A stretch of 64,000 bases of DNA from Mucilaginibacter lacusdianchii (GTDB lineage Bacteria; Bacteroidota; Bacteroidia; Sphingobacteriales; Sphingobacteriaceae), in assembly GCF_009770985.1 (NCBI RefSeq), contig NZ_WSRW01000004.1, positions 93,063-157,062 of the forward strand, written 5' to 3'. Position numbers and translations under genes: made by a program. Shown in pieces: positions 8,537-17,624 of the stretch (within the stretch, counting starts at the first letter, position 1; each line of letters opens with the position of its first letter). The notes below the pieces were generated by a model that was not told where the DNA came from, did not search any database, and was given only the letters and a program-made list of their open reading frames with translations.

Positions 8537-9370
8537 ATGGCAAGAACAACATATCAGGATTTACTGGATGCAGGTGTACACTTTGGTCACCTTACCCGCA
8601 AATGGGATCCGAAAATGGCTCAGTACATTTTCATGGAGCGTAACGGTATCCACATTATCGATTTAAATAAAACATTAAATAAAGTTGAAGAGGCTGCTGC
8701 CGCTATCAAACAAATTGTAAAATCAGGCCGTAAAGTTTTGTTTGTTGCTACCAAGAAACAAGCAAAAGACATCGTAGCTGATTATGCAAAAACAGTAAAC
8801 ATGCCTTTCGTAACCGAACGTTGGTTAGGTGGTATGTTAACAAACTTTGCTACCGTACGCAAGTCAATCAAAAAGATGTCTAACATCGACAAGTTGACTA
8901 AAGACGGTACATACAGCAACCTTTCTAAAAAAGAGCGTCTGATGATTCAGCGTGAGCGTATAAAACTGGAAACTTTATTAGGCGGTATTTCTGACCTAAA
9001 CCGTTTACCAGCTGCATTGTTCCTGATTGACGTTAAGAAAGAACACATCGCGGTTTCAGAAGCTTTGAAGTTGAACATTCCTACCTTTGCAATGGTAGAT
9101 ACCAACTCTGATCCTTCAAACATCGATTTCCCTATCCCTGCTAACGATGACGCTACCAAATCAATCTCTTTGATTACCGGTATCATTATCCAGGCTATCC
9201 AAGAAGGTTTAGACGAACGTAAACGCGAGAAAGAAGACGAAGCTGAAAAAGAAGCAGCAGCATCAAAAGCAAAAGCTGATGGTGGTGATGCTGAAGGCCG
9301 TCGCAGAAGAGGTGCAGTAGCTGCTGAAGCAGAAACTGAAGCACCAGCTGCTGAGTCTACTGAAGAGTAA
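8537..9370 (+). CDS. rpsB: 30S ribosomal protein S2
   Basis: 277 residues of ribosomal protein S2. Conserved segments include GVHFGHLTRKWDPKMAQYIF, VLFVATKKQAKDIV and ERWLGGMLTNFATVRKSI. The C terminus carries a charged extension of about 45 residues, rich in Glu, Lys and Ala with an RRRR cluster and ending AAESTEE, longer than in E. coli. An AAGGAGG ribosome-binding site precedes the ATG. It is the last gene of the tight ribosomal run; 146 bp separate it from tsf. Confidence 0.97.
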   Translation: MARTTYQDLLDAGVHFGHLTRKWDPKMAQYIFMERNGIHIIDLNKTLNKVEEAAAAIKQIVKSGRKVLFVATKKQAKDIVADYAKTVNMPFVTERWLGGMLTNFATVRKSIKKMSNIDKLTKDGTYSNLSKKERLMIQRERIKLETLLGGISDLNRLPAALFLIDVKKEHIAVSEALKLNIPTFAMVDTNSDPSNIDFPIPANDDATKSISLITGIIIQAIQEGLDERKREKEDEAEKEAAASKAKADGGDAEGRRRRGAVAAEAETEAPAAESTEE

Positions 9371-9377
9371 TATTTTA

Positions 9378-9498
9378 TTGTGAGTTGCCGGTTGTGAATT
9401 GCCAGTATTAACGTACTGTAATTTGCAATTGGCAACTTTCAATTTATAAACAGATCATTAATTTTGCGGTGGATTGTCTGCCAACAGACAACTCACAA
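9378..9498 (+). other. Nested inverted repeats in the rpsB-tsf gap
   Basis: TTGTGAGTTG (9378-9387) is complementary to CAACTCACAA (9489-9498). Inside it GTTGCC (9384-9389) matches GGCAAC (9431-9436), and TTGTCTG (9474-9480) pairs with CAGACAA (9485-9491) around CCAA. A transcript from rpsB into tsf could fold extensively here; a regulatory or degenerate repeat origin are both possible. Confidence 0.45.
9459..9466 (+). promoter_or_regulatory. Candidate -7 element for tsf
   Basis: TAATTTTG matches TAnnTTTG and lies 50 bp upstream of the tsf ATG. The expected -33 position has only TTTC, so it may be a secondary promoter within the operon. Confidence 0.45.
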
Positions 9499-9516
9499 CA
9501 CACAACTCATAAAACA

Positions 9517-10368
9517 ATGTCTACAGTACAAATTTCTGCATCAGACGTAAACAAACTGCGCCAGCAAACTGGTGCCGGTATGATGGATTGCAAAAAAGCT
9601 TTAACCGAAACTAACGGTGATTTTGAAGCAGCCATTGATTATTTAAGAAAAAAAGGTGCTAAAGTAGCTGCCAGCCGTCAAGACCGTGAGTCTAACGAAG
9701 GCGTAGTTATTGCCCGTGCTTCTGAAGATGGCAAACGTGGTGTAATTATCGAATTAAACTGCGAAACCGACTTCGTTGCTAAAAATGCTGAATTTATTGC
9801 CTTTGCTAACGCAATCGCTAACCAAGCTGTACAAATCTATCCTACTACTATCGAAGATTTGAACAATCTGGAAATTGATACTGAAACTTCTCGTGTTAAA
9901 ATTGGTGAAGCGATCACTGATATGACCGGTAAAATCGGGGAGAAAATCGGCATCTCTAAATTTGCTGTATTAGAAGGCGAAAGAGTAGTTGCTTATATTC
10001 ATGGTAACTTCCGTTTAGGTGTATTGGTTGGTTTAAGCTCAAATGTTGCTGGTGCTGATGAAGCTGGTAAAGACGTGGCTATGCAAATTGCTGCCATGAA
10101 CCCGGTTGCTTTAGATAAAGGTGATGTTGACGCTACTACTATTGAGCGTGAGTTAGCTATTGCCAAAGATCAAATCCGTGCAGAAGGTAAACCAGAAGAA
10201 ATGGTTGAAAAAATTGCACAAGGTAAACTGAACAAATTCTACAAAGACTCAACCCTGTTGAACCAAGAATTTGTTAAAGACCCATCTAAAACTATAACTC
10301 AATACCTAAGTGGTATCGAGAAAGGTTTAACTGTAACTGCGTTTAAGCGCATTGCTTTAGGAGCTTAA
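9517..10368 (+). CDS. tsf: Translation elongation factor Ts
   Basis: EF-Ts of 283 residues, the nucleotide exchange factor for EF-Tu. The N-terminal UBA-like domain with VNKLRQQTGAGMMDCKKALTE and the core motif ELNCETDFVAKN are diagnostic. The start is placed at 9517 (MSTVQISASDVNKLR); the 16 upstream codons in frame fall in the hairpin-rich gap. It ends at a strong terminator at 10377-10410. Confidence 0.97.
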   Translation: MSTVQISASDVNKLRQQTGAGMMDCKKALTETNGDFEAAIDYLRKKGAKVAASRQDRESNEGVVIARASEDGKRGVIIELNCETDFVAKNAEFIAFANAIANQAVQIYPTTIEDLNNLEIDTETSRVKIGEAITDMTGKIGEKIGISKFAVLEGERVVAYIHGNFRLGVLVGLSSNVAGADEAGKDVAMQIAAMNPVALDKGDVDATTIERELAIAKDQIRAEGKPEEMVEKIAQGKLNKFYKDSTLLNQEFVKDPSKTITQYLSGIEKGLTVTAFKRIALGA

Positions 10369-10376
10369 TTATATTT

Positions 10377-10410
10377 AAAATCCCCGCCCCAAAAGGCGGG
10401 GATTTTTTTT
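10377..10410 (+). terminator. Intrinsic terminator after tsf
   Basis: AAAATCCCCGCC (10377-10388) pairs with GGCGGGGATTTT (10395-10406), followed by more T residues. It closes the ribosomal operon. Confidence 0.93.
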
Positions 10411-10432
10411 GCCTTTATCTTTTCTATCATCT

Positions 10433-11557
10433 ATGTTAACAGCTCTGTACAACACCCAAATTGTATCCAACGGTAACATAACCGAAGGTAAAGCCGTTAT
10501 TATTCAAAATCATCACATTCATTCTATAGTTCCTGTTGATGCAATTCCGGCTGATGCTGAGCGGATAGATTTGCAGGAAGCTTACTTAGCACCAGGACTT
10601 ATTGATCTGCAAATTTACGGAGCGGGCCGATATTTATTTGGCGGCAATCCGTCTGTAGCGGCGTTACAAGAAATGGAAGAGGTTTTACTGCAACAAGGCT
10701 GCACAGGCTTTTTCGCAACAGTAGCCACTAATAGCGATGATGTGGTAATAGCGGCTATTGAAGCAGCCAAAGCTTATCGCCCACATGCTATAGGTAGCTT
10801 TTTAGGTCTGCAATTGGAAGGCCCCTACCTTAACCCGATTCGTAAGGGAGCCCATCCTGAAAAATATATTAAGAAGGCAGCGTTGGCAGAGGTAAAGCAC
10901 TGGGTAGAACTGGCGGAAGGCGAAATCAAGATGATTACGCTGGCACCTGAACTGCAGGATGCTGAAGTGCTTGCGTATTTGCATCAGCAAAATATCATTA
11001 TTTCATCCGGGCACAGTAATGCCACTTATAACGAGGCTAAACAATTTTTGCATCGCCCTGTTCAGGCCATAACGCATTTATATAATGCTATGCAGCCTAT
11101 GCACCACCGTGATCCGGGCGTTATTCCGGCTATATTTGAGGAAAGACCTTACACCAGCATCGTGCCGGATGGCATACATGTAGATTTTACTATGATTCGG
11201 CTAGCCAAGCGAGAACTAGGTGATAAGTTATTCTTTATTACTGATGCGGTTACGGAAGTAACGGAAGGTACGTACCCTCACCGATTAGAAGGTAATAAAT
11301 ACGTAATGCCAGACGGAACACTGTCGGGCTCGGCACTTACCATGCTGAAAGCGGTGCAAAATGCTGTTAATCATGTAGGTATTGCATTACCCGAAGCAAT
11401 TAACATGGCTTCGCTGTACCCGGTGCAGCTGGCTGCACTACCTAATAAAGGAAAAGTTGAGGTGGGATATGACGCAGATTTAATTATTTTTGATGCCGAA
11501 TTTAACACTCAGTTTACCTTATTTAAAGGTAAAACTTACAATCATAAAACGAACTAA
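10433..11557 (+). CDS. nagA: N-acetylglucosamine-6-phosphate deacetylase
   Basis: 374 residues of the amidohydrolase superfamily; the enzyme deacetylates GlcNAc-6-phosphate to GlcN-6-phosphate during amino-sugar and peptidoglycan recycling. Diagnostic blocks are LAPGLIDLQIYGAGRYLF, LEGPYLNPIRKGAHP (metal-ligand Glu), SSGHSNATY and ITHLYNAMQPMHHRDPG (metal-ligand His) and the catalytic Asp in ITDAVTEV. The first metal HxH of some family members is replaced by QIY, as in single-metal E. coli-like forms. The ATG at 10433 is chosen over an upstream in-frame ATG at 10409 that overlaps the tsf terminator. Confidence 0.9.
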   Translation: MLTALYNTQIVSNGNITEGKAVIIQNHHIHSIVPVDAIPADAERIDLQEAYLAPGLIDLQIYGAGRYLFGGNPSVAALQEMEEVLLQQGCTGFFATVATNSDDVVIAAIEAAKAYRPHAIGSFLGLQLEGPYLNPIRKGAHPEKYIKKAALAEVKHWVELAEGEIKMITLAPELQDAEVLAYLHQQNIIISSGHSNATYNEAKQFLHRPVQAITHLYNAMQPMHHRDPGVIPAIFEERPYTSIVPDGIHVDFTMIRLAKRELGDKLFFITDAVTEVTEGTYPHRLEGNKYVMPDGTLSGSALTMLKAVQNAVNHVGIALPEAINMASLYPVQLAALPNKGKVEVGYDADLIIFDAEFNTQFTLFKGKTYNHKTN

Positions 11558-11580
11558 CAATACAATAACCACATATCTGC

Positions 11581-12285
11581 ATGAAATACAAAAGAATTTT
11601 ACTGAAACTGAGTGGCGAATCACTGATGGGCTCACGCCAGTATGGTATTGATAACAACCGCGTGCTGCAATACGCGCATGATATTAAGAACGTGAGCGAT
11701 GCCGGCATCGAGATCGCCGTTGTTGTTGGTGGAGGTAATATTTTTAGAGGCTTAAGCGCCGAGAAATCGGGCATGGAGCGTGCACAGGCCGATTATATGG
11801 GTATGCTGGCTACGGTAATTAACTGTATGGCTTTGCAAAGTGCCCTGGAAGGCATCGGGGTAGAAACCCGTTTACAATCGGCCATTAAAATGGAGCAGAT
11901 ATGTGAACCCTATATCCGTCGCCGTGCAATGACACACCTGGAAAACAACCGTATTGTAATTTTTGGTGCGGGAACAGGTAATCCATACTTTACTACCGAT
12001 ACAGCTGCATCACTGCGGGCTATTGAAATTAAAGCCGATGTGGTGTTAAAAGGAACCCGCGTTGACGGTATTTACACTGCCGACCCTGAGAAAGATCCAA
12101 GTGCTACCCGCTATGATGAGGTAACTTTTCAGGAGGTATACGACAAAGGCCTGAACGTAATGGATATGACAGCCTTTACCCTGTGCCAGGAAAATAAACT
12201 GCCTATCATTGTATTTGATATGAATAAGGAAGGCAACTTCATGAAAGTAGCTAATGGCGAGCCAATTGGTACCTTAGTGAGATAG
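11581..12285 (+). CDS. pyrH: Uridylate kinase (UMP kinase)
   Basis: 234 residues of the bacterial hexameric UMP kinase, which makes UDP from UMP and [42 protein letters not shown] and [19 protein letters not shown] are all present. The full length and uninterrupted motifs indicate a functional enzyme. In many bacteria pyrH is followed directly by frr; here an unknown secreted-protein gene lies between them. Confidence 0.97.
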   Translation: MKYKRILLKLSGESLMGSRQYGIDNNRVLQYAHDIKNVSDAGIEIAVVVGGGNIFRGLSAEKSGMERAQADYMGMLATVINCMALQSALEGIGVETRLQSAIKMEQICEPYIRRRAMTHLENNRIVIFGAGTGNPYFTTDTAASLRAIEIKADVVLKGTRVDGIYTADPEKDPSATRYDEVTFQEVYDKGLNVMDMTAFTLCQENKLPIIVFDMNKEGNFMKVANGEPIGTLVR

Positions 12286-12292
12286 CGCATTT

Positions 12293-13153
12293 ATGAAACT
12301 GAAATGTATTCTTGTTTTTTTTATTAGCTTCGCAAGCTGGCAAATCGCTTTTTCACAATATATTGAGTTTACGGTAAAAAGCCCTACTAACAAGAGTTTG
12401 CCTGGAGCATTGCTGTTAAGATTGAATAATATCGTGGCTATTAGTGATACTGCTGGCATTATTCGGTTAAGCAGTTCAGCTGATAATTTCAGATTACACT
12501 TAGCCGGGTATAGAGATACTATGGTATCTATAAGTTTGATAAATAAAAAGTTTGTTATGCAGCCGTCAGGACAAGCGGTTATACCTGTAAAGCTTGATAC
12601 AGCAAGTAACTTACATGTTATCAATAGTGTAAAGTATAATGACCTAACAATCTTTTCAACAGATTATACCACACCTGCAGATAGTGTACTTGAAAAAGTT
12701 ACACAAATATCTGTCAAGTGGCCATGTGTAATAGGTATATTTAAGCTGCCGGTATCAAGCTTTTATGCAAAGTACTATGAAGATTTTGAGATGGCGCTTT
12801 ATGAAGATAAAGAGGGTAAGCCCGGAGCATCGTTACTTTCCCAAAGAATACCAGCTTATTTCTACAATAACACAATGATATTCAACTTGTTCGATTATCA
12901 AATATTCTTAAAGACGGGTTCTTATTTTATAGGTTACAGAAAAAAGGTGCATCACCAAACAGTAAAAAATACAACGGAAAAATTTTTGCCCAATTTGATT
13001 GACCTAAAAATTTCAAAAGGCGCTACAACGTATCGTAAAGTAAATAATACAGTATGGTTGCCTGTTTCAATGCCAAAATCAACAGAAACGAAACCTAAAT
13101 ATTATTCATTTGCTTATTCATTACAATTAGTTACTAATGAGAATTTAGACTAA
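12293..13153 (+). CDS. Hypothetical secreted protein with CarboxypepD_reg-like N terminus
   Basis: 286 residues, unknown function. The N terminus is a signal peptide (about 1-22, ending ASWQIAFSQ). Residues 25-75 (VKSPTNKSLPGALLLRLNNIVAISDTAGII) resemble the carboxypeptidase-regulatory beta-sandwich repeat that starts many Bacteroidota outer-membrane proteins. The remainder, including KPGASLLSQRIPAYF and a GSYFIGYRKK strand, looks beta-rich; no TonB plug or barrel follows. The gene starts 7 bp after pyrH stops and ends 36 bp before frr begins, so it sits inside the pyrH-frr unit. It is A/T-richer than its neighbours, suggesting a later insertion. Confidence 0.7.
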   Translation: MKLKCILVFFISFASWQIAFSQYIEFTVKSPTNKSLPGALLLRLNNIVAISDTAGIIRLSSSADNFRLHLAGYRDTMVSISLINKKFVMQPSGQAVIPVKLDTASNLHVINSVKYNDLTIFSTDYTTPADSVLEKVTQISVKWPCVIGIFKLPVSSFYAKYYEDFEMALYEDKEGKPGASLLSQRIPAYFYNNTMIFNLFDYQIFLKTGSYFIGYRKKVHHQTVKNTTEKFLPNLIDLKISKGATTYRKVNNTVWLPVSMPKSTETKPKYYSFAYSLQLVTNENLD

Positions 13154-13189
13154 TTTCATAGCTTTGCAAAATATAAACTTAAAATAACA

Positions 13190-13753
13190 ATGAGCGAACT
13201 CATTAAAAAACAACTGAATGACGCAAAGTCTTTAATGGAAAAGGCCATTGCTCATACGGATAACGAGTTATCTAAAATACGTGCCGGCAAAGCTAGTCCG
13301 GCTATGTTGGATGGACTGGTAGTGGATTACTACGGCACGCCAACGCCATTAACCCAAATTGGTAACGTAAATACACCTGATGCCCGTACGCTGGTAATTC
13401 AGCCTTGGGAAAAATCATTATTAGGTCCGATTGAAAAAGCCATCAAAGAATCTAACTTAGGTTTCAATCCGCAAAATGATGGTGTAATTATCCGCATTAA
13501 CGTACCTCCGTTAACTGAAGAGCGTCGTCGCGATTTGGTTAAAAAGCTGAAAGCTGAGGCTGAAGGTGGTAAAGTAGCTATCCGTAATATCCGTAAAGAT
13601 ATCAACGATAAAATCAAAAAGTTGAAATCTGAAGGTGTATCGGAAGATGAAATGAAAGTAGGCGAAGCCGATGTTCAGAAGCTAACTGACGGCTATATTG
13701 TAAAAGTTGACCAGCTTTCTGAAGCTAAAGAAAAAGATATCATGACGGTTTAA
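13190..13753 (+). CDS. frr: Ribosome recycling factor
   Basis: 187 residues of RRF, which with EF-G splits post-termination ribosomes. Motifs: KIRAGKASPAMLDGLVVDYYGTPTPL, EKSLLGPIEKAIKESNLGFNPQNDG and TEERRRDLVKKLKAEAE, followed by the C-terminal helix ending KEKDIMTV. Full length and unambiguous. A terminator follows at 13775-13810. Confidence 0.97.
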   Translation: MSELIKKQLNDAKSLMEKAIAHTDNELSKIRAGKASPAMLDGLVVDYYGTPTPLTQIGNVNTPDARTLVIQPWEKSLLGPIEKAIKESNLGFNPQNDGVIIRINVPPLTEERRRDLVKKLKAEAEGGKVAIRNIRKDINDKIKKLKSEGVSEDEMKVGEADVQKLTDGYIVKVDQLSEAKEKDIMTV

Positions 13754-13774
13754 TCCTTAAGCCAATGTCAAATT

Positions 13775-13810
13775 AAAGGGAATGAGCACTTTGCTCCATT
13801 CCCTTTTTTA
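13775..13810 (+). terminator. Intrinsic terminator after frr
   Basis: AAAGGGAATG (13775-13784) pairs with CATTCCCTTT (13797-13806) followed by T residues; AGC/GCT can add inner pairs with a bulge. Confidence 0.85.
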
Positions 13811-13816
13811 TTTTTG
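13809..13816 (+). promoter_or_regulatory. Candidate -7 element for the ABC exporter
   Basis: TATTTTTG fits TAnnTTTG and lies 25 bp upstream of the ATG at 13841. The nearest TTTG upstream (13790-13793) is only 15 bp away, shorter than usual. Confidence 0.4.
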
Positions 13817-13840
13817 TGCCTTTTCCATTTCATTACATAT

Positions 13841-15595
13841 ATGAAGTTACTTATATCTTACCTATCACGGCATCGTGGGCTGGTTATACTGGCGCTGGCG
13901 CTGGCCGCTTTCAATATTGGCTTTTCCCTGCTCGATCCATATATTACTGGTCACATCGTTGATAATTTTATAGAAAAGCGTAGTGCCTTACCTTACAACG
14001 ATTATTTGTGGGGTGTGCTTAGCTGGGTTGGTTTGGCCATTGGCGCAGCAATGGTATCACGTATTGCCAAAAACTTTCAGGATTACTTTACCAGTATTAT
14101 TGTACAAAAGGTAGGCGCCAAGATGTATGCTGATGGTTTGAAGCATTCGCTGGAACTTCCTTATCAAGTTTTTGAAGATCAGCGCAGCGGTGAAACTCTG
14201 GGCATTTTGCAGAAGGTACGACTGGATTCCGAAAAATTTATCACATCCTTTATTAGCATCTTGTTTGTCAGCTTAATTGGATTGGTATTCGTAACCGTGT
14301 ATTCTATTAGCGTAAGTTATAAGGTAACGTTGGTTTACTTTGCTGCTATTCCTATCATTGCATTTGTAAGCACAGCCCTTAGTAAACGCATTAAAACCAT
14401 TCAGCGCAAAATTATTGGCGAAACCACTGCATTGGCCGGTTCTACTACTGAGTCGTTGCGTAATATCGAGCTGGTAAAAAGTTTGGGCCTTGTTAATCAG
14501 GAAATAGACCGCCTGAATAAAACTACTTATAAGATATTAGACTTAGAACTGCGTAAAGTAAAGTTTGTACGCAGTATGAGCTTTGTACAAGGTACTACCG
14601 TTAACTTAGTGCGCAGTACCATGGTCGTGGTGTTACTATTGCTGATTTTCAAACAAACCATCTCTCCGGGACAGTATTTCAGCTTTTTGTTTTATTCCTT
14701 TTTCCTATTCAATCCTTTACAAGAATTAGGCAACGTGATTTTGTCGTGGCGCGAGGCGGAAGTATCATTAGGGAATTTCCAGAGCATACTAAATACACCG
14801 GTAGACAAAAAGCCTGAAAAACCGGTACTGCTCGAAAAAGTAAAGCAGCTAAATTTTGACAACGTTAGTTTTAAACATTTAACCGCTAACCGCAACGCGC
14901 TTAACAATATCAGTTTTGAAGTGAAAACTGGCGAAACCATTGCTTTTGTGGGGCCGTCTGGTTCAGGTAAAACTACATTGGTTAAGTTACTGGTAGGCCT
15001 GTATCAACCCATGCAAGGCGATGTGTTGTACAACGGGGTGATTAGTAATGAAATTGACTTGGATAAGCTACGTGAGCGTATTGGCTTTGTAACACAAGAT
15101 ACGCAACTCTTTTCGGGTACCATTCGTGAAAACCTGCAATTTGTTCGCCCCAATGCAACCGATGAAGAGTGTATGCACGTGTTACACCGTGCCGCTTGCC
15201 AAAGCCTGTTAGCCCGTGCCGATAAGGGTTTAGATTCGGTGATAGGCGAGGGTGGCGTAAAAGTATCCGGTGGCGAAAAACAGCGTTTATCTATTGCCCG
15301 GGCTTTGCTGCGCAGGCCGGATATTCTGGTATTCGATGAAGCTACATCAGCGCTGGACTCGTTAACGGAAGAAGAAATCACAGAAACGATTAAAGATGTG
15401 TCAGAACATCAAAATCATATCACCATACTTATTGCTCACCGCCTGAGTACCATAATGCATGCCGATCGTATTTACGTGCTTGAAAAAGGGCATATAGTAG
15501 AGTCGGGCGGGCATACCGAGCTGCTGTCGCAAAAAGGCTTGTATTATGCCATGTGGCGTCAGCAAATAGGGGAGAAGCATACGGCGGAGGTATAA
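13841..15595 (+). CDS. ABC exporter, fused permease/ATPase (MsbA/LmrA type)
   Basis: 584 residues: a six-helix type-1 exporter membrane domain (about 1-320) followed by an ATPase domain. Walker A is GPSGSGKTT, the Q-loop is FVTQDTQLFSGTIRENL, the signature is VSGGEKQRLSIARALL and Walker B with D-loop is ILVFDEATSALD, with the switch His in LIAHRLS. It would work as a homodimer exporting lipid, peptide or drug; the substrate cannot be told. The ATG at 13841 is preferred because nine upstream in-frame codons cover the frr terminator and the -7 element. The gene ends just before repeat copy 2. Confidence 0.9.
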   Translation: MKLLISYLSRHRGLVILALALAAFNIGFSLLDPYITGHIVDNFIEKRSALPYNDYLWGVLSWVGLAIGAAMVSRIAKNFQDYFTSIIVQKVGAKMYADGLKHSLELPYQVFEDQRSGETLGILQKVRLDSEKFITSFISILFVSLIGLVFVTVYSISVSYKVTLVYFAAIPIIAFVSTALSKRIKTIQRKIIGETTALAGSTTESLRNIELVKSLGLVNQEIDRLNKTTYKILDLELRKVKFVRSMSFVQGTTVNLVRSTMVVVLLLLIFKQTISPGQYFSFLFYSFFLFNPLQELGNVILSWREAEVSLGNFQSILNTPVDKKPEKPVLLEKVKQLNFDNVSFKHLTANRNALNNISFEVKTGETIAFVGPSGSGKTTLVKLLVGLYQPMQGDVLYNGVISNEIDLDKLRERIGFVTQDTQLFSGTIRENLQFVRPNATDEECMHVLHRAACQSLLARADKGLDSVIGEGGVKVSGGEKQRLSIARALLRRPDILVFDEATSALDSLTEEEITETIKDVSEHQNHITILIAHRLSTIMHADRIYVLEKGHIVESGGHTELLSQKGLYYAMWRQQIGEKHTAEV

Positions 15596-15644
15596 TAATT
15601 TTTTCGTTAGTATCTTATGTTGTGCTAGTATGTGTTGTAAACCC

Positions 15645-16110
15645 TTGTTAGGATAAGGATGTACTTTAACCACAACCTGTGGATGTTACTTTTTCTTTTG
15701 CCGGAAAAGAAAAAGGAACCAAAAAGAAAGCTCTCGGCCGCACCTTCTTTCTACTCAAGACAGTGCTTGTACTTAAGTCAGTAGCTACCGAAAGAAGCTG
15801 AATGCCGATTCTTTTTTTAGACTCGTTCTGCCAGTGCTTTACGTTGAATGAGAGTAGAAAAAGGAAGAGAAGAAGCGCAAAGGCCCGCTGTTGCGCCCGG
15901 GCCAGCGACGGCCTCGCGGGTGGACAGGTGATCGCAACAGCTAGGTTTTTATTCACTTTGTTGTTTTGCTTTTTAGTGGTGTTCATGAGATCGCTGCGCT
16001 AAGTTTTGGTTCTTTTGTAGCTATGACAAAAGAACTAGCCCCTGCGGCAATGAGCAGACTGCAATAAGTAAACGACTACTACAAGAAGTTCAAACTCCAC
16101 AAGCCCAAAC
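15645..16110 (+). repeat. Dispersed structured repeat, copy 2 (with internal insertion)
   Basis: The 583-bp gap between the ABC exporter and the convergent MFS gene is mostly this element. It starts TTGTTAGGAT as in copies 3 and 4. Stems seen: CCACA/TGTGG (15670-15682); CTTTTTCTTTT/AAAAGAAAAAG with GCCGG loop (within 15685-15719); CTTCTTTC (15744-15751)/GAAAGAAG (15790-15797); GCTGTTGCG (15887-15895)/CGCAACAGC (15933-15941); GTTCTTTTGT (16009-16018)/ACAAAAGAAC (16026-16035); CTGC/GCAG (16042-16057). Unlike the other copies about 54 extra bases lie between the fourth and fifth stems. Short reading frames on both strands here are by-products of the repeat. Confidence 0.9.
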
Positions 16111-16178
16111 ATCATTAGCAATTGCTGCACAGAAAATTAAAAGGCTAAGTATTGCGGATAAAATCAATACCTGGCCTT

Positions 16179-17462
16179 TTATCCCTTCTTATTCGGCGTA
16201 CCAATATCAGCCAGCTTAGCCGGTATCAAACTCCTGGTTTTTAAAAATGTAAGGCTTACTACCAACAGCGTCATACATCCGCCAAAAATAACTGCAGGTA
16301 CAGTGCCTAAAAGTTTAGCTGCAGTACCCGATTCAAACGCACCAATCTCATTAGACGATCCAATAAACATGGAATTTACGGCAGATACACGTCCACGCAT
16401 ATCATCCGGAGTAAGCAACTGCATAATAGTACTACGTATAATAACACTGATACTATCAAACGCGCCTTCAGTAAATAAGAATACCAGTGAAAGATAAAAG
16501 CTGCGAGATAAACCGAAACAAACGATAGAAAGGCCGAACCCGGTAACGGCGATAATTAAGTTACGCCAAGGCCGGTTCATGGGCGAAAATCGCGTCATGG
16601 CCAGCATGGTAAGTACGGCACCTAATGATGAGGTTGCCCGCATAATACCTAAGCCCTCTGAACCTACATGTAATATATCATTGGCAAATACCGGCAGCAA
16701 AGCTACTGCACCACCAAAAAACACCGAAAATAAATCTAAACTCATCGCCGCCACCATCATTTTGGTTTTAAACACAAAGTTGATACCGGCCCTTAGGCTT
16801 TCCCAAATACTTTCTTTAGGTGTATATATTGGTGGATAAGGTTTTAAAAAGTAAACCAATATCAGTGCAATAAGCATCAAGGCAACAATAATGCTAAAGG
16901 TTGGGGTAATACCATAAATGCCATAAACCAAACCACCTGCAGCCGGACCTAAAATAGTTGCAATCTGGAAAATAGAACTGCTCCAGGTGCTGCCATTGGG
17001 ATACAATTCTTTAGGAATACTTTGTGCGTAAACAGCAAAGGTAGCCGGACCATAAAAGGCGCGGGCTATACCGTTTACAAATATCATTACGTAGATTATA
17101 GGTTCAATCCATCCGGTGTGTATATACCGGTTCAGGCTGTGCAGGGTAACGGTGAAAATAGTAAGCGATGCCAGCAGAACTGCCGAAAATATCATAAACA
17201 ACATGCGGCGCTTTTCTGATTTATCAGCCACATAACCACCATACAAAGCAATGCCGATGGCTGGTATGGCTTCGCACAAGCCTACTAGTCCAAGTTTAAA
17301 AGCATCATGTGTAATCTGGTAAATGTAAAAGCCGATAACCACGGCCTGCATTTGGTAAGCGAAAGTAAAAAAGAAACGCATACCCAGGTATGCGCGAAAA
17401 TCTTTATATCGTAAAGCGGCGAATGAATCTTGCTTTGTTATCGTTCCCTGTTCTTCTTCCAC
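16179..17462 (-). CDS. MFS transporter (DHA3/EntS-like)
   Basis: 427 residues with about 12 predicted membrane helices, of the major facilitator superfamily type that includes EntS and macrolide exporters (MFS_3). The N-terminal half carries LRYKDFRAYLGMRFFFTFAYQMQ and the loop GGYVADKSEKRRMLF, the family's version of the motif between helices 2 and 3; the C-terminal half has TPDDMRGRVSAVNSMFIG. The start codon is GTG at 17462; the first in-frame ATG lies 27 codons in, within the first helix. A drug or siderophore exporter role is inference. It is convergent with the ABC exporter across repeat copy 2. Confidence 0.85.
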   Translation of the reverse strand: MEEEQGTITKQDSFAALRYKDFRAYLGMRFFFTFAYQMQAVVIGFYIYQITHDAFKLGLVGLCEAIPAIGIALYGGYVADKSEKRRMLFMIFSAVLLASLTIFTVTLHSLNRYIHTGWIEPIIYVMIFVNGIARAFYGPATFAVYAQSIPKELYPNGSTWSSSIFQIATILGPAAGGLVYGIYGITPTFSIIVALMLIALILVYFLKPYPPIYTPKESIWESLRAGINFVFKTKMMVAAMSLDLFSVFFGGAVALLPVFANDILHVGSEGLGIMRATSSLGAVLTMLAMTRFSPMNRPWRNLIIAVTGFGLSIVCFGLSRSFYLSLVFLFTEGAFDSISVIIRSTIMQLLTPDDMRGRVSAVNSMFIGSSNEIGAFESGTAAKLLGTVPAVIFGGCMTLLVVSLTFLKTRSLIPAKLADIGTPNKKG

Positions 17463-17566
17463 AAGCTAATACGGTTGGTATACTGCAAAGTTAACGCATT
17501 TGCTGGGGATAGGGTTTAGCTTATGTCAAAATTTAGTTAATGAGGGTGATGAATTGCCTTCAAATA

Positions 17567-17596
17567 AAGAGAGACACAATGTTTTGTGTCTCTCTT
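17567..17596. terminator. Intrinsic terminator
   Basis: AAGAGAGACACAA (17567-17579) pairs with TTGTGTCTCTCTT (17584-17596) around TGTT. It lies downstream of the minus-strand M28 peptidase and separates it from the MFS gene. Confidence 0.88.
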
Positions 17597-17624
17597 CAGT
17601 TTTAATAAGTATATCGCCAACAGT

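Noticed and set aside
15666-16002. Open frames on both strands across repeat copy 2
   Set aside because: They follow the dispersed repeat; similar peptides (SAKARCCARASDGL) appear wherever a copy lies, frames shift between copies, and paired stem changes explain conservation better than coding.
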